The translations under genes were made by a program, and so were the position numbers. Shown here piece after piece: positions 54,093 through 61,484 of a stretch of 64,000 bases of DNA. The notes beneath the pieces were generated by a model. The model was not told the origin of the DNA, made no database searches, and saw only the letters and a program-made list of their open reading frames with translations. Numbering within the stretch: the first letter of the stretch is position 1; every line of letters starts with the position of its first letter. This stretch comes from Alistipes senegalensis JC50 (GTDB lineage Bacteria; Bacteroidota; Bacteroidia; Bacteroidales; Rikenellaceae), in the NCBI RefSeq assembly GCF_025145645.1, contig NZ_CP102252.1, forward strand, positions 3,720,001-3,784,000, written 5' to 3'.

Positions 54093-54111
54093 GCAAAAAT
54101 AGTATTTTTGC
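54093..54111. promoter_or_regulatory. Palindrome of two TATTTTTG boxes upstream of the receptor gene
   Basis: GCAAAAATA, one G, TATTTTTGC: a perfect 9+1+9 palindrome giving a TATTTTTG -7-like box on each strand. The minus-strand copy (54094-54101) is a candidate promoter for the receptor gene. Confidence 0.45.
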
Positions 54112-54152
54112 AGCAAATTCACGCCTGCCGCACGGGCGAATCGGCAAAAAAA

Positions 54153-54179
54153 GGGTGCCAGTCGCCCGGACCGGCACCC
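54153..54179 (-). terminator. Terminator of the DUF4890 gene
   Basis: GGGTGCCAGTC (54153-54163) pairs with GACCGGCACCC (54169-54179) with one mismatch, followed by seven T on the minus strand. It is 29 bp past the stop. Confidence 0.88.
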
Positions 54180-54208
54180 CGACTGCTACAAGCCTGAGAA
54201 TCCTAACC

Positions 54209-54676
54209 TCACTCCTTTCCCTTTTTGTCCTTCGCCGGACGCGGCTTGTCGCAGTTATCCTTGCATTCGGCGTTTTTCTTACCGTCCTTGCCGCCCTTGT
54301 GCATCGCCTGCGGACCGTGACCGCGCTGGCCCGACATACGCATCTGCTGCTGTTGCTGCATCTGCGACCACTGCATGAACTGCTCGGTCGTCAGGATCGA
54401 CTTCATCTTTTCGGCTTCGGCCTTGCGGGCGGCCTCCATCTTCTCGCGCTGGGCGATCATCTCCTTGATCTGCGCGAGGTTGATCGCATAGACCTGCTTG
54501 GCCTGCGCCTCGGTGAGCTTCAGCTGCTCGGTCATCCTGTCGGTCTTGCGCTGAGCCATCTGCTCGGCCGTCGGACGCTCCTTCGGAGCATCGGGTTTAT
54601 TCTGCTGCTGTGCGAAAACGCTCGTTCCTGCCATCAGGCAGAGGGCCGTGACGGCCGCAAAAATCTTCTTTTTCAT
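54209..54676 (-). CDS. DUF4890 protein (Spy/CpxP-like LTxxQ motif)
   Basis: 155 residues from the ATG at 54676. Signal peptide 1-22 (ends SVFAQ), a helical region with LKLTEAQAKQVYAIN and ILTTEQFMQW resembling the LTxxQ motif of periplasmic Spy/CpxP chaperones, then a Gln-, Gly- and His-rich tail and a Lys-rich end. Periplasmic or surface location is inferred. Its function is unknown. It lies between the LytTR regulator and the receptor gene and has its own promoter (54753-54760) and terminator. Confidence 0.72.
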   Translation of the reverse strand: MKKKIFAAVTALCLMAGTSVFAQQQNKPDAPKERPTAEQMAQRKTDRMTEQLKLTEAQAKQVYAINLAQIKEMIAQREKMEAARKAEAEKMKSILTTEQFMQWSQMQQQQQMRMSGQRGHGPQAMHKGGKDGKKNAECKDNCDKPRPAKDKKGKE

Positions 54677-54752
54677 AACTTTCGAAATTAGGTTGTACAT
54701 CACTATATAAAAAATGGCTCGTTTCCGGAAATCCCTTTTCCGGGGTTTGGTA

Positions 54753-54760
54753 CAAAGGTA
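54753..54760 (-). promoter_or_regulatory. -7 promoter box of the DUF4890 gene
   Basis: TACCTTTG on the minus strand, 76 bp before the ATG at 54676. Confidence 0.45.
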
Positions 54761-54775
54761 AAGCCAAAATGAAAA

Positions 54776-54796
54776 ACCCGGAGCGGAACTCCGGGT
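54776..54796 (-). terminator. Terminator of the LytS/LytTR operon
   Basis: ACCCGGAG (54776-54783) pairs with CTCCGGGT (54789-54796), followed by TTTTCATTTT on the minus strand, 28 bp past the response-regulator stop. Confidence 0.8.
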
Positions 54797-54824
54797 GAAA
54801 CGACAGAACGGCGCGGTCAACCGC

Positions 54825-55586
54825 CTATTCGACAGGGTGAACCGACTTCAGCCACTCCTTGAATTCGGGGGCCCGGGCCTTGGATATGACGATCCGCTCG
54901 GGCGTTTCGACCGTAAGGTGCAGCGTGAGGCGGCTCCCGAACCACACGGCGATCTCCTTCACCGCGCGGCGTGCGATGATGAACTGGCGGTTGGCCCGGA
55001 AGAAATCGGCCTCGGGCAGCAGGGCCTGCAACGCTTCGAGGGTCTTATCCAGCGGGTAGGCCGTGCCGTCGTAGCCGTAGGCCGTGACCTTCTCGTTGAA
55101 CGTATAGCAGAAAGCGATCTGTTCGCGCCGGAGGGGGATGATCCGGTCGCGCACATGCACCAGGAAGACATCCTCGTGACGGCGGACGGCCATCGTGCGG
55201 ACACGTGAACCGTAGTCGCTGCGCTCGGTGGAGGTCAGGCGGCGCAGTTTGGCGAGGGCGCGGCGAACGTCGTCCGTATTGAGCGGTTTGAGCAGATAGT
55301 CGATGCTGTTGACCTTGAACGCTTCGAGGGCGTACCGGTCGTAGGCCGTGGTGAAAATGACCGGAGCGGTGATCTCCACGGCATCGAAAATGCGGAACGA
55401 ATCGCCGTCGGCCAGGTGGATGTCCATGAACAGCAGGTCGGGCTGGGGGTTCGCACGCAGCCATTCGATGCTCTCGGCGACGCTTTCCAGCGTCGCCACG
55501 ATCTCCATCGAGGGCTCTTCCTGACGGAGTATCGCCGCGAGGTTGCGCGCGGCGGCGGTTTCGTCTTCGATAATCAGGGCTTTCAT
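54825..55586 (-). CDS. LytTR-family response regulator
   Basis: 253 residues. The receiver domain has the acidic pair at residues 8-9 (DDE-like EDE), the phospho-acceptor Asp near residue 57 in LLFMDIHLADGDSF and Lys near 107 in LLKPLN. The LytTR DNA-binding domain runs from about 145 to 250. It would bind direct repeats near target promoters when phosphorylated by the kinase encoded immediately upstream, whose gene overlaps by 4 bp. Confidence 0.92.
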   Translation of the reverse strand: MKALIIEDETAAARNLAAILRQEEPSMEIVATLESVAESIEWLRANPQPDLLFMDIHLADGDSFRIFDAVEITAPVIFTTAYDRYALEAFKVNSIDYLLKPLNTDDVRRALAKLRRLTSTERSDYGSRVRTMAVRRHEDVFLVHVRDRIIPLRREQIAFCYTFNEKVTAYGYDGTAYPLDKTLEALQALLPEADFFRANRQFIIARRAVKEIAVWFGSRLTLHLTVETPERIVISKARAPEFKEWLKSVHPVE

Positions 55587-56890
55587 CCGGCAGTGGGGTT
55601 TTGCAGCGGCATACGCACGGTGAAGGTCCGGCCGTCGTCGTCAATCTCGATACTGCGGCCCGTGATCAGATGCCAGCGGTTGCGCAGGTTCTCCAATCCG
55701 ATGCCGGTCGAGGGTTCGGGTTCGAGCTTCGGAACCTTGGGATTCGAGACCACCAGCCGGTCGCCCTCGGTGCGCACCGAGATGTGGAACGGATTGCTGC
55801 GGGTGATCGAATTGTGTTTGACGGCGTTGTCGATCAGCGGTTGCAGCGAGAAGGCCGGGAGTTTCCACCCGAGGTACTTCTCATCGACATCGACATCGAA
55901 AAAGAGCTTGTCGGCATAGCGTATCTTGAATAGATAGCTGTACGCTTCGAGGAATTTCAGCTCCTCGTCGAGCGTCATCAGCATGCTCTGGCCGTTCTGG
56001 ATGATGTAGCGGAACGTGTACGAGAGCTGGTCGATGTAGGTCAGCGCCTTCTCGTCGTGCTTTTCGCGCACGAGCATCGCCAGCGAGTTGAGCGAGTTGA
56101 AGAAGAAATGGGGGTTGATCTGCCCGACGAGCATGTTGTAGCGCGTGGTGAGATTTTCGTTTTTGAGACGTTCGTTCTCCACGACGACGGCCTGCCGCTG
56201 CGAGATCAGCACGTAGATACGCCCGTAAAGCATCGACACCACCACGGCGAACGAACATTTCAGCAGCAGCATGTAGTCGAACATCCGTCCGCCCATAAAA
56301 TTCATCTGGATACGGCCCGTGTGCCACTCGGTGACCGGAGCCACGCAGTAGAGCGCCACGGCGGCCGCGCAGCACCACAGGCAACGCCGCACGAAGCGGG
56401 CCATCGAGTAGTTGCGGCGCACGGAGGTCAGGATCGAGAGCATGACGAACGACACGACGAGGTAATAGAACAGTTGCAGCAGCAGTTCCGTACTCTTCGA
56501 AGGGCCGTTGTAGAGTTTGCCGTAATCGAACTCCTCGCCGTTGTGGCTGCGGACCTCCGCCAGCATCGGATGGGCATTTTCGGAACGAGGCAGCACCAGA
56601 TCGGCCACGATGCGGTCGCCGGGGGCGATGCCCAGCCAGCGCATGCGCCGCGAAGGGACGTAAACGCTGTCGCCGTTCTCGTAGACGAGGTAGCCGTACC
56701 CGTCGGGATGCACCGCGAGCACACCTTCGTCGGTCCGCTCCACGATCCGTTCGCCGGCAGGCCGGGGCTGGTTGTCGCTGTTCAGGTCCACGAGCATCAG
56801 CAGCACGTAGGAGAAATTGACCACCAGGCTGATCGCCACGGCGACCAGCAGATTCAGAATCAGATCGGCGTATTTGGGCTGCAATTTCAT
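55583..56890 (-). CDS. LytS-like membrane sensor histidine kinase
   Basis: 435 residues. A membrane helix at about 12-34, an extracytoplasmic region up to about residue 130, then three to four further helices up to about 230. The HisKA_7-type kinase domain carries QINPHFFFNSLNSLAML with the phosphorylated His near residue 260 and a GHKL ATP site with FSLQPLIDNAVKH and GIGLENLRNRW. It shares 4 bp with the regulator gene. The input signal is not evident, but the neighbourhood of outer-membrane genes suggests an envelope cue. Confidence 0.9.
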   Translation of the reverse strand: MKLQPKYADLILNLLVAVAISLVVNFSYVLLMLVDLNSDNQPRPAGERIVERTDEGVLAVHPDGYGYLVYENGDSVYVPSRRMRWLGIAPGDRIVADLVLPRSENAHPMLAEVRSHNGEEFDYGKLYNGPSKSTELLLQLFYYLVVSFVMLSILTSVRRNYSMARFVRRCLWCCAAAVALYCVAPVTEWHTGRIQMNFMGGRMFDYMLLLKCSFAVVVSMLYGRIYVLISQRQAVVVENERLKNENLTTRYNMLVGQINPHFFFNSLNSLAMLVREKHDEKALTYIDQLSYTFRYIIQNGQSMLMTLDEELKFLEAYSYLFKIRYADKLFFDVDVDEKYLGWKLPAFSLQPLIDNAVKHNSITRSNPFHISVRTEGDRLVVSNPKVPKLEPEPSTGIGLENLRNRWHLITGRSIEIDDDGRTFTVRMPLQNPTAG

Positions 56891-56900
56891 GGGGTTGCCG

Positions 56901-57434
56901 TTATTCGTCCTCCTTATACCACGATGCGTAAAGCATATAGTCGCGGGCCGTGCGGCGGATGATCTCCTCGCGCTGTTCTTCGGTCACCTCCTTGACCTTT
57001 TTGGCCGGAACGCCCGCATAGACCGAATTAGGTTCCAGCTGCGCATTGGAGAGCACCAGCGCGTTGGCCGCAATGATGCAGCCCGAGGGGATATGGGCGT
57101 TGTCCAGCAGGGTGGCGCCCATGCCGATTAGGCAGTTGTCCCCGATGACCGCGCCGTGGATGATGGCGTTGTGGCCCACCGAAACGTCGTTGCCGATGAT
57201 CGTCTGCGAAGGGTGCTTCGCCTTGTCGTAGATGGTGTGGAGCACTACGCCGTCTTGGATGTTCGTGCGGTCGCCGATGACGATCCGGTTCACATCGCCG
57301 CGCAGTACGGCGTTATACCAGATCGAACAGTCGCGGCCGATGGTCACGTCGCCCAGAATGACGGCCGTTTCGGCCAGAAAGGTGTTTTCACCGATTACGG
57401 GCTCATGCCCGCGGACTTTTCGTATAAGTGCCAT
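56901..57434 (-). CDS. Gamma-carbonic anhydrase family protein
   Basis: 177 residues of a left-handed hexapeptide-repeat fold. His ligand positions are visible: GVVLHTIYD, DVSVGHNAIIHGAVIGDN. The C-terminal ends with an Arg/Lys-rich helix (EEQREEIIRRTARDYM). Similar YrdA/PaaY proteins are either zinc carbonic anhydrases or acyltransferase-like without proven activity. It is 10 bp upstream of the kinase gene on the same strand and may be read through into it, though the functional link is unclear. Confidence 0.88.
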   Translation of the reverse strand: MALIRKVRGHEPVIGENTFLAETAVILGDVTIGRDCSIWYNAVLRGDVNRIVIGDRTNIQDGVVLHTIYDKAKHPSQTIIGNDVSVGHNAIIHGAVIGDNCLIGMGATLLDNAHIPSGCIIAANALVLSNAQLEPNSVYAGVPAKKVKEVTEEQREEIIRRTARDYMLYASWYKEDE

Positions 57435-57470
57435 ATATTTCCTTAATTTTTACAAGTATCGCCGCCGACA

Positions 57471-57513
57471 GCGCAAAGCACACTAACCGGTCGTCGCCCC
57501 TAAATCAGGCGTT

Positions 57514-57522
<9 letters not shown>
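57471..57522 (-). repeat. Hairpin/TTTAGGGGCG element, copy 5 (diverged)
   Basis: Minus-strand order: hairpin CAGGCGT/ACGCCTG (57506-57522) whose arm overlaps the mazG stop codon, TTTAGGGGCG (57495-57504), then a weaker distal box ending in GCTTTGCGC (57471-57479). Confidence 0.65.
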
Positions 57523-58290
<768 letters not shown>

Positions 58291-58306
58291 TAATGTCGTT
58301 CAATTA

Positions 58307-58338
58307 ATTGGAACAAAGGTAACAAAAAAGTAACTTTG
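58307..58338 (+). promoter_or_regulatory. Promoter of the hexosaminidase gene
   Basis: TTGG (58307-58310), 20 bp, TAACTTTG (58331-58338), 25 bp before the ATG at 58364. Confidence 0.55.
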
Positions 58339-58363
58339 TTGCATACAAATTTCACGATTCGCC

Positions 58364-60523
58364 ATGAAACTACGATTTCTGCTGCTCCTCGCGGCACTTC
58401 TCTGGGGACTCCTTTTCGCTTCGGCGCAGCCCGCACCGAAAAAGACTACGCTCCGCGCCGGACACTTCACGTTCGGCCCCGGAACGACCGTCGCCGCCGA
58501 CAGCGGATTGCAGCCGCTGGCCCGTTATGCCGCCGAATACCTCGGCTGCGAGGTCCGCAACGGCGTGGCGGGAAACGGAGCCGTCGTGCTGACGCTCGAC
58601 GCGGCGGACGGCGGCAATCCCGAGGCGTACCGCCTCGACATCACGCCCGAATACATCCGCATCGGCGGCTCGACCTACGGCGGAGTCTTCAACGGCGTGC
58701 AGCAGTTGTTCCGGCTCCTGCCGCCCGAGGTCTATGCCCGGAAAGGCGTCGCCGCGGGAACGCAGGTCGCCTGCGCGGAGATCGAAGACGAGCCGCGTTT
58801 CGCCTACCGAGGAATGATGCTCGACGTGGCCCGCACGTGGATCGACGAATCTAAAGTGAAACGTTATATAGACTTGTTTTCCTATCATAATATCAATAAA
58901 TTGCACCTACATCTTTCGGACGACGAAGGATGGCGCATCGAGATCAAGTCGCACCCCGAGCTGACGGAGATCGGCGGATTCCGCGGCGGCGATTCGCCCG
59001 TAAGGCCCGTATACGGCAAATGGTCAGAGAAATACGGCGGTTACTTCACGCAGGAGGAGATGCGCGGACTGATCCGCTACGCCGCCGAGCGGAATATCGA
59101 GATCATTCCCGAGATCGACCTCCCGGGACACAGCCGCAACATCGCCTCGGTGCATCCCGAAATCCGCTGCAACTACCCGCCCGACACGGTATCGACCAAC
59201 GGATACGATTACCGTTCGGCGTGGTGCGTGGCCCGTGAAGCGAATTACGCGCTGTTGGAGGATATTTTGGGCGAGTTGTGCGAGCTGTTCCCCTCGGAGT
59301 ATATCCATGTGGGCGGCGACGAGGTCGAAATGACCCAATGGACCCGCTGCCCCGACTGCCGGACGCTGATGGCGCGCCTCGGGACGGACGATCCGCGCCG
59401 GTTGCAGGACCTCTTCATGGAGCGGACGGCGGCGATCCTCGCGGCGCACGGCAAGCGGCCCGCGATGTGGAACGAAGCGGTGCGCACGGGAGCCTTCACG
59501 AAAGCGTGCCGCGTGCACGGCTGGGAGAGCGTGAAAGCCTGCCTCGACGCCACGGCGAAAGGGTACCGGACGGTGGTGATGCCGGGCGAATATTTCTATT
59601 TCGACATGCGCCAGACACCCCGCGAGGACGGCCACGACTGGGCGGCGATCTTCGATGCCAAAAAGGTCTACGGATTCGATTTCAGCGGATTCACCCCCGA
59701 GCAGATGCGCCGCGTCGAAGGGTTGCAGGGGGCGTTCTTCAGCGAAGCCTATGTTTCGCACGAGCCCGAGAAGCCCGACTACCTCGACTATATGCTCTTT
59801 CCGCGCGTCTGCGCCCTGGCGCGCATCGCGTGGAGCAACAACGGCGAGGGCTGGGACGCCTATTACAAAGAGCTGAAAGGGAAACATTACGACCGCATGG
59901 CGGCGATGGGGATTCGTTTCCGCCTCTTCCCGCCACGTCTGAGCTACAAGGAGGGGGTGTTCACGGCTTCGGCAGACGACGGTTCGGAGATCTTCTACCT
60001 CACGGACGGCTCTGCGGAGGAGCATCGCTACACGGGTCCGGTCCGCACCGCGCAGCCGCACCGATACCGCTTCTTCACCCGCTACAAGACGGCCCGGAGC
60101 CCCTATGCGGCCGACAAATCCTACTGGCGGACCGTCACGCCCGCCGTGGCGATCACGACCTCGATGGGCGAAAGCGAGAAATTTCCCTATTCGAATGCCG
60201 AAGGTTACCGCGGGCTGTCGCGGACGCGACGCGCCTGCCGGCAGCAGGACTGGATTCTCTACACGTTCGAACAGCCGGTGAAGTGCCGCGAGATGTACTT
60301 GCAGACGGGAAACCGCCAGCTGCCGAAGACCATCGTGACGACGGGTTACGCCGAAATCTCCTACGACGGCACCCGGTTCGAACCCGCCGGGGAGCTGCTG
60401 ATGGGCAGCATCACACTGCATCCCGAACGCGCGGTGAAAGCCGTGCGGATCGTCTCGACCTGCGACGACAACGGCACGCCCTACGTCACGATTCAGCCTC
60501 CGGTCGTAAAACCACGACTCTGA
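58364..60523 (+). CDS. Beta-N-acetylhexosaminidase, GH20 family
   Basis: 719 residues. Signal peptide 1-22 (ends LLFASAQ), an N-terminal GH20b domain, then the catalytic TIM barrel from about residue 145 (RGMMLDVARTW). The family Asp-Glu pair sits in HVGGDEVEMTQW near residue 319. The C-terminal region from about 500 contains a chitobiase-type carbohydrate-binding domain and F5/8-like strands. It releases terminal GlcNAc or GalNAc from host or bacterial glycans, probably in the periplasm or at the cell surface. It is monocistronic. Confidence 0.93.
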   Translation: MKLRFLLLLAALLWGLLFASAQPAPKKTTLRAGHFTFGPGTTVAADSGLQPLARYAAEYLGCEVRNGVAGNGAVVLTLDAADGGNPEAYRLDITPEYIRIGGSTYGGVFNGVQQLFRLLPPEVYARKGVAAGTQVACAEIEDEPRFAYRGMMLDVARTWIDESKVKRYIDLFSYHNINKLHLHLSDDEGWRIEIKSHPELTEIGGFRGGDSPVRPVYGKWSEKYGGYFTQEEMRGLIRYAAERNIEIIPEIDLPGHSRNIASVHPEIRCNYPPDTVSTNGYDYRSAWCVAREANYALLEDILGELCELFPSEYIHVGGDEVEMTQWTRCPDCRTLMARLGTDDPRRLQDLFMERTAAILAAHGKRPAMWNEAVRTGAFTKACRVHGWESVKACLDATAKGYRTVVMPGEYFYFDMRQTPREDGHDWAAIFDAKKVYGFDFSGFTPEQMRRVEGLQGAFFSEAYVSHEPEKPDYLDYMLFPRVCALARIAWSNNGEGWDAYYKELKGKHYDRMAAMGIRFRLFPPRLSYKEGVFTASADDGSEIFYLTDGSAEEHRYTGPVRTAQPHRYRFFTRYKTARSPYAADKSYWRTVTPAVAITTSMGESEKFPYSNAEGYRGLSRTRRACRQQDWILYTFEQPVKCREMYLQTGNRQLPKTIVTTGYAEISYDGTRFEPAGELLMGSITLHPERAVKAVRIVSTCDDNGTPYVTIQPPVVKPRL

Positions 60524-60529
60524 AAATCC

Positions 60530-60555
60530 GAGTTGAGGCAAAATTTCCTCAACTC
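60530..60555. terminator. Hairpin between hexosaminidase and orphan lipoprotein gene
   Basis: GAGTTGAGG (60530-60538) pairs with CCTCAACTC (60547-60555). There is no T-run on the plus strand; on the minus strand the hairpin is followed by GGATTTTC. It is a weak bidirectional terminator at best. Confidence 0.5.
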
Positions 60556-60594
60556 AATACAGTAAAAGAGAGTTGTCGGGAACCAAATAGATGC

Positions 60595-61266
60595 TCAATA
60601 GCCACTATACGAAGCGCTCGCTCCATTCGGATCAGAACATGAAAAACAAACCGATCCATAGGTGTTAGATGCAGCCAATGCAACCGAGACCGAGGTGTTC
60701 GACCACGGACTACCGACAGCAGAATTCATATTGGTGACACCAAAAGAGTTGGTCTTGCATTTGTATGTACAAACCAGAGCAGCATTACATCTGCACCTAA
60801 ATTCGAATCCTAACATGCCATCCGGTAGCCACAAGAATGCCTCTGCCTCATCATCCGGGCCATTCCCATTTACAGAAAACGATCCCCCAGGATATTGAAC
60901 TTTGCCAGCGGCAACCGAAACGGCTGGGGATTGAAATGTTGGCAAATCTATCTGAACCGGAACACCTTCGTCATTCAACTTCCGGATTTCCTCGTTTGTC
61001 CGCCGGATGTCATCGATAGCTCGTTCGTAAAATTCGTCAGGAATACCTAATTTTCTCGCATCTTCCAAGGATATATCCAAGTAAACGAGTTTGTTTTCAT
61101 CCACTTTGACATATTTGATCAAAATACGATTGGCATCTCTTTCATTCTGAACATTGGAGCGTGTTTGTCCTTCCAGAAGACCATTTTCGGATTCCCGAAC
61201 CTGCGAACAAGAAATACTGATCAATATTACAAATAGGATTTCCAAATAGAGAATTAGTCTTTTCAT
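60595..61266 (-). CDS. Orphan lipoprotein with Cys-rich C-terminus, unknown function
   Basis: 223 residues from the ATG at 61266. The N-terminal signal ends in ISISC, giving a lipidated Cys near residue 20. The middle region (DIRRTNEEIRKLND) looks helical. The final 70 residues hold six Cys (CRC, VC, KC, VC, SC) among Ser, Asn and Gly. I do not recognise the family. The gene and flanks are distinctly AT-richer than the surroundings, pointing to recent acquisition. It has its own TACATTTG box and no operon partner. A secreted adhesion, surface or bacteriocin-like role is possible but unsupported. Confidence 0.7.
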   Translation of the reverse strand: MKRLILYLEILFVILISISCSQVRESENGLLEGQTRSNVQNERDANRILIKYVKVDENKLVYLDISLEDARKLGIPDEFYERAIDDIRRTNEEIRKLNDEGVPVQIDLPTFQSPAVSVAAGKVQYPGGSFSVNGNGPDDEAEAFLWLPDGMLGFEFRCRCNAALVCTYKCKTNSFGVTNMNSAVGSPWSNTSVSVALAASNTYGSVCFSCSDPNGASASYSGY

Positions 61267-61286
61267 AATTTTGATTTTTTGTTTAT

Positions 61287-61294
61287 CAAATGTA
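61287..61294 (-). promoter_or_regulatory. -7 promoter box of the orphan lipoprotein gene
   Basis: TACATTTG on the minus strand ends 20 nt before the ATG at 61266. Confidence 0.45.
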
Positions 61295-61434
61295 AACAAA
61301 TTCTCTACAATATCGATAGATTCTAAAGTACAATTACCAATCATCGGACAAGATTTGCGCAGATTGTACGATTTTATTGTACCACAGCAATATTCGGACG
61401 ACCGAAGTACAAACAGAGTCGGTCCGAATCAAAA

Positions 61435-61463
61435 GCCGCCTGACTCGTTGCGGGTCAGGCGGC
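61435..61463 (-). terminator. Terminator of pheT
   Basis: Perfect 10-bp stem GCCGCCTGAC/GTCAGGCGGC (61435-61444 with 61454-61463), followed by TTTTGATT on the minus strand. It is 21 bp past the pheT stop. Confidence 0.88.
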
Positions 61464-61484
61464 CGTTCGATTGTTCAGCCCGCG

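Noticed and set aside
61393..61430. ATTCGGAC/GTCCGAAT inverted repeat downstream of pheT as a second terminator or operator
   Set aside because: It lies just past a strong pheT terminator, has no T-run and no nearby gene start that it could control.
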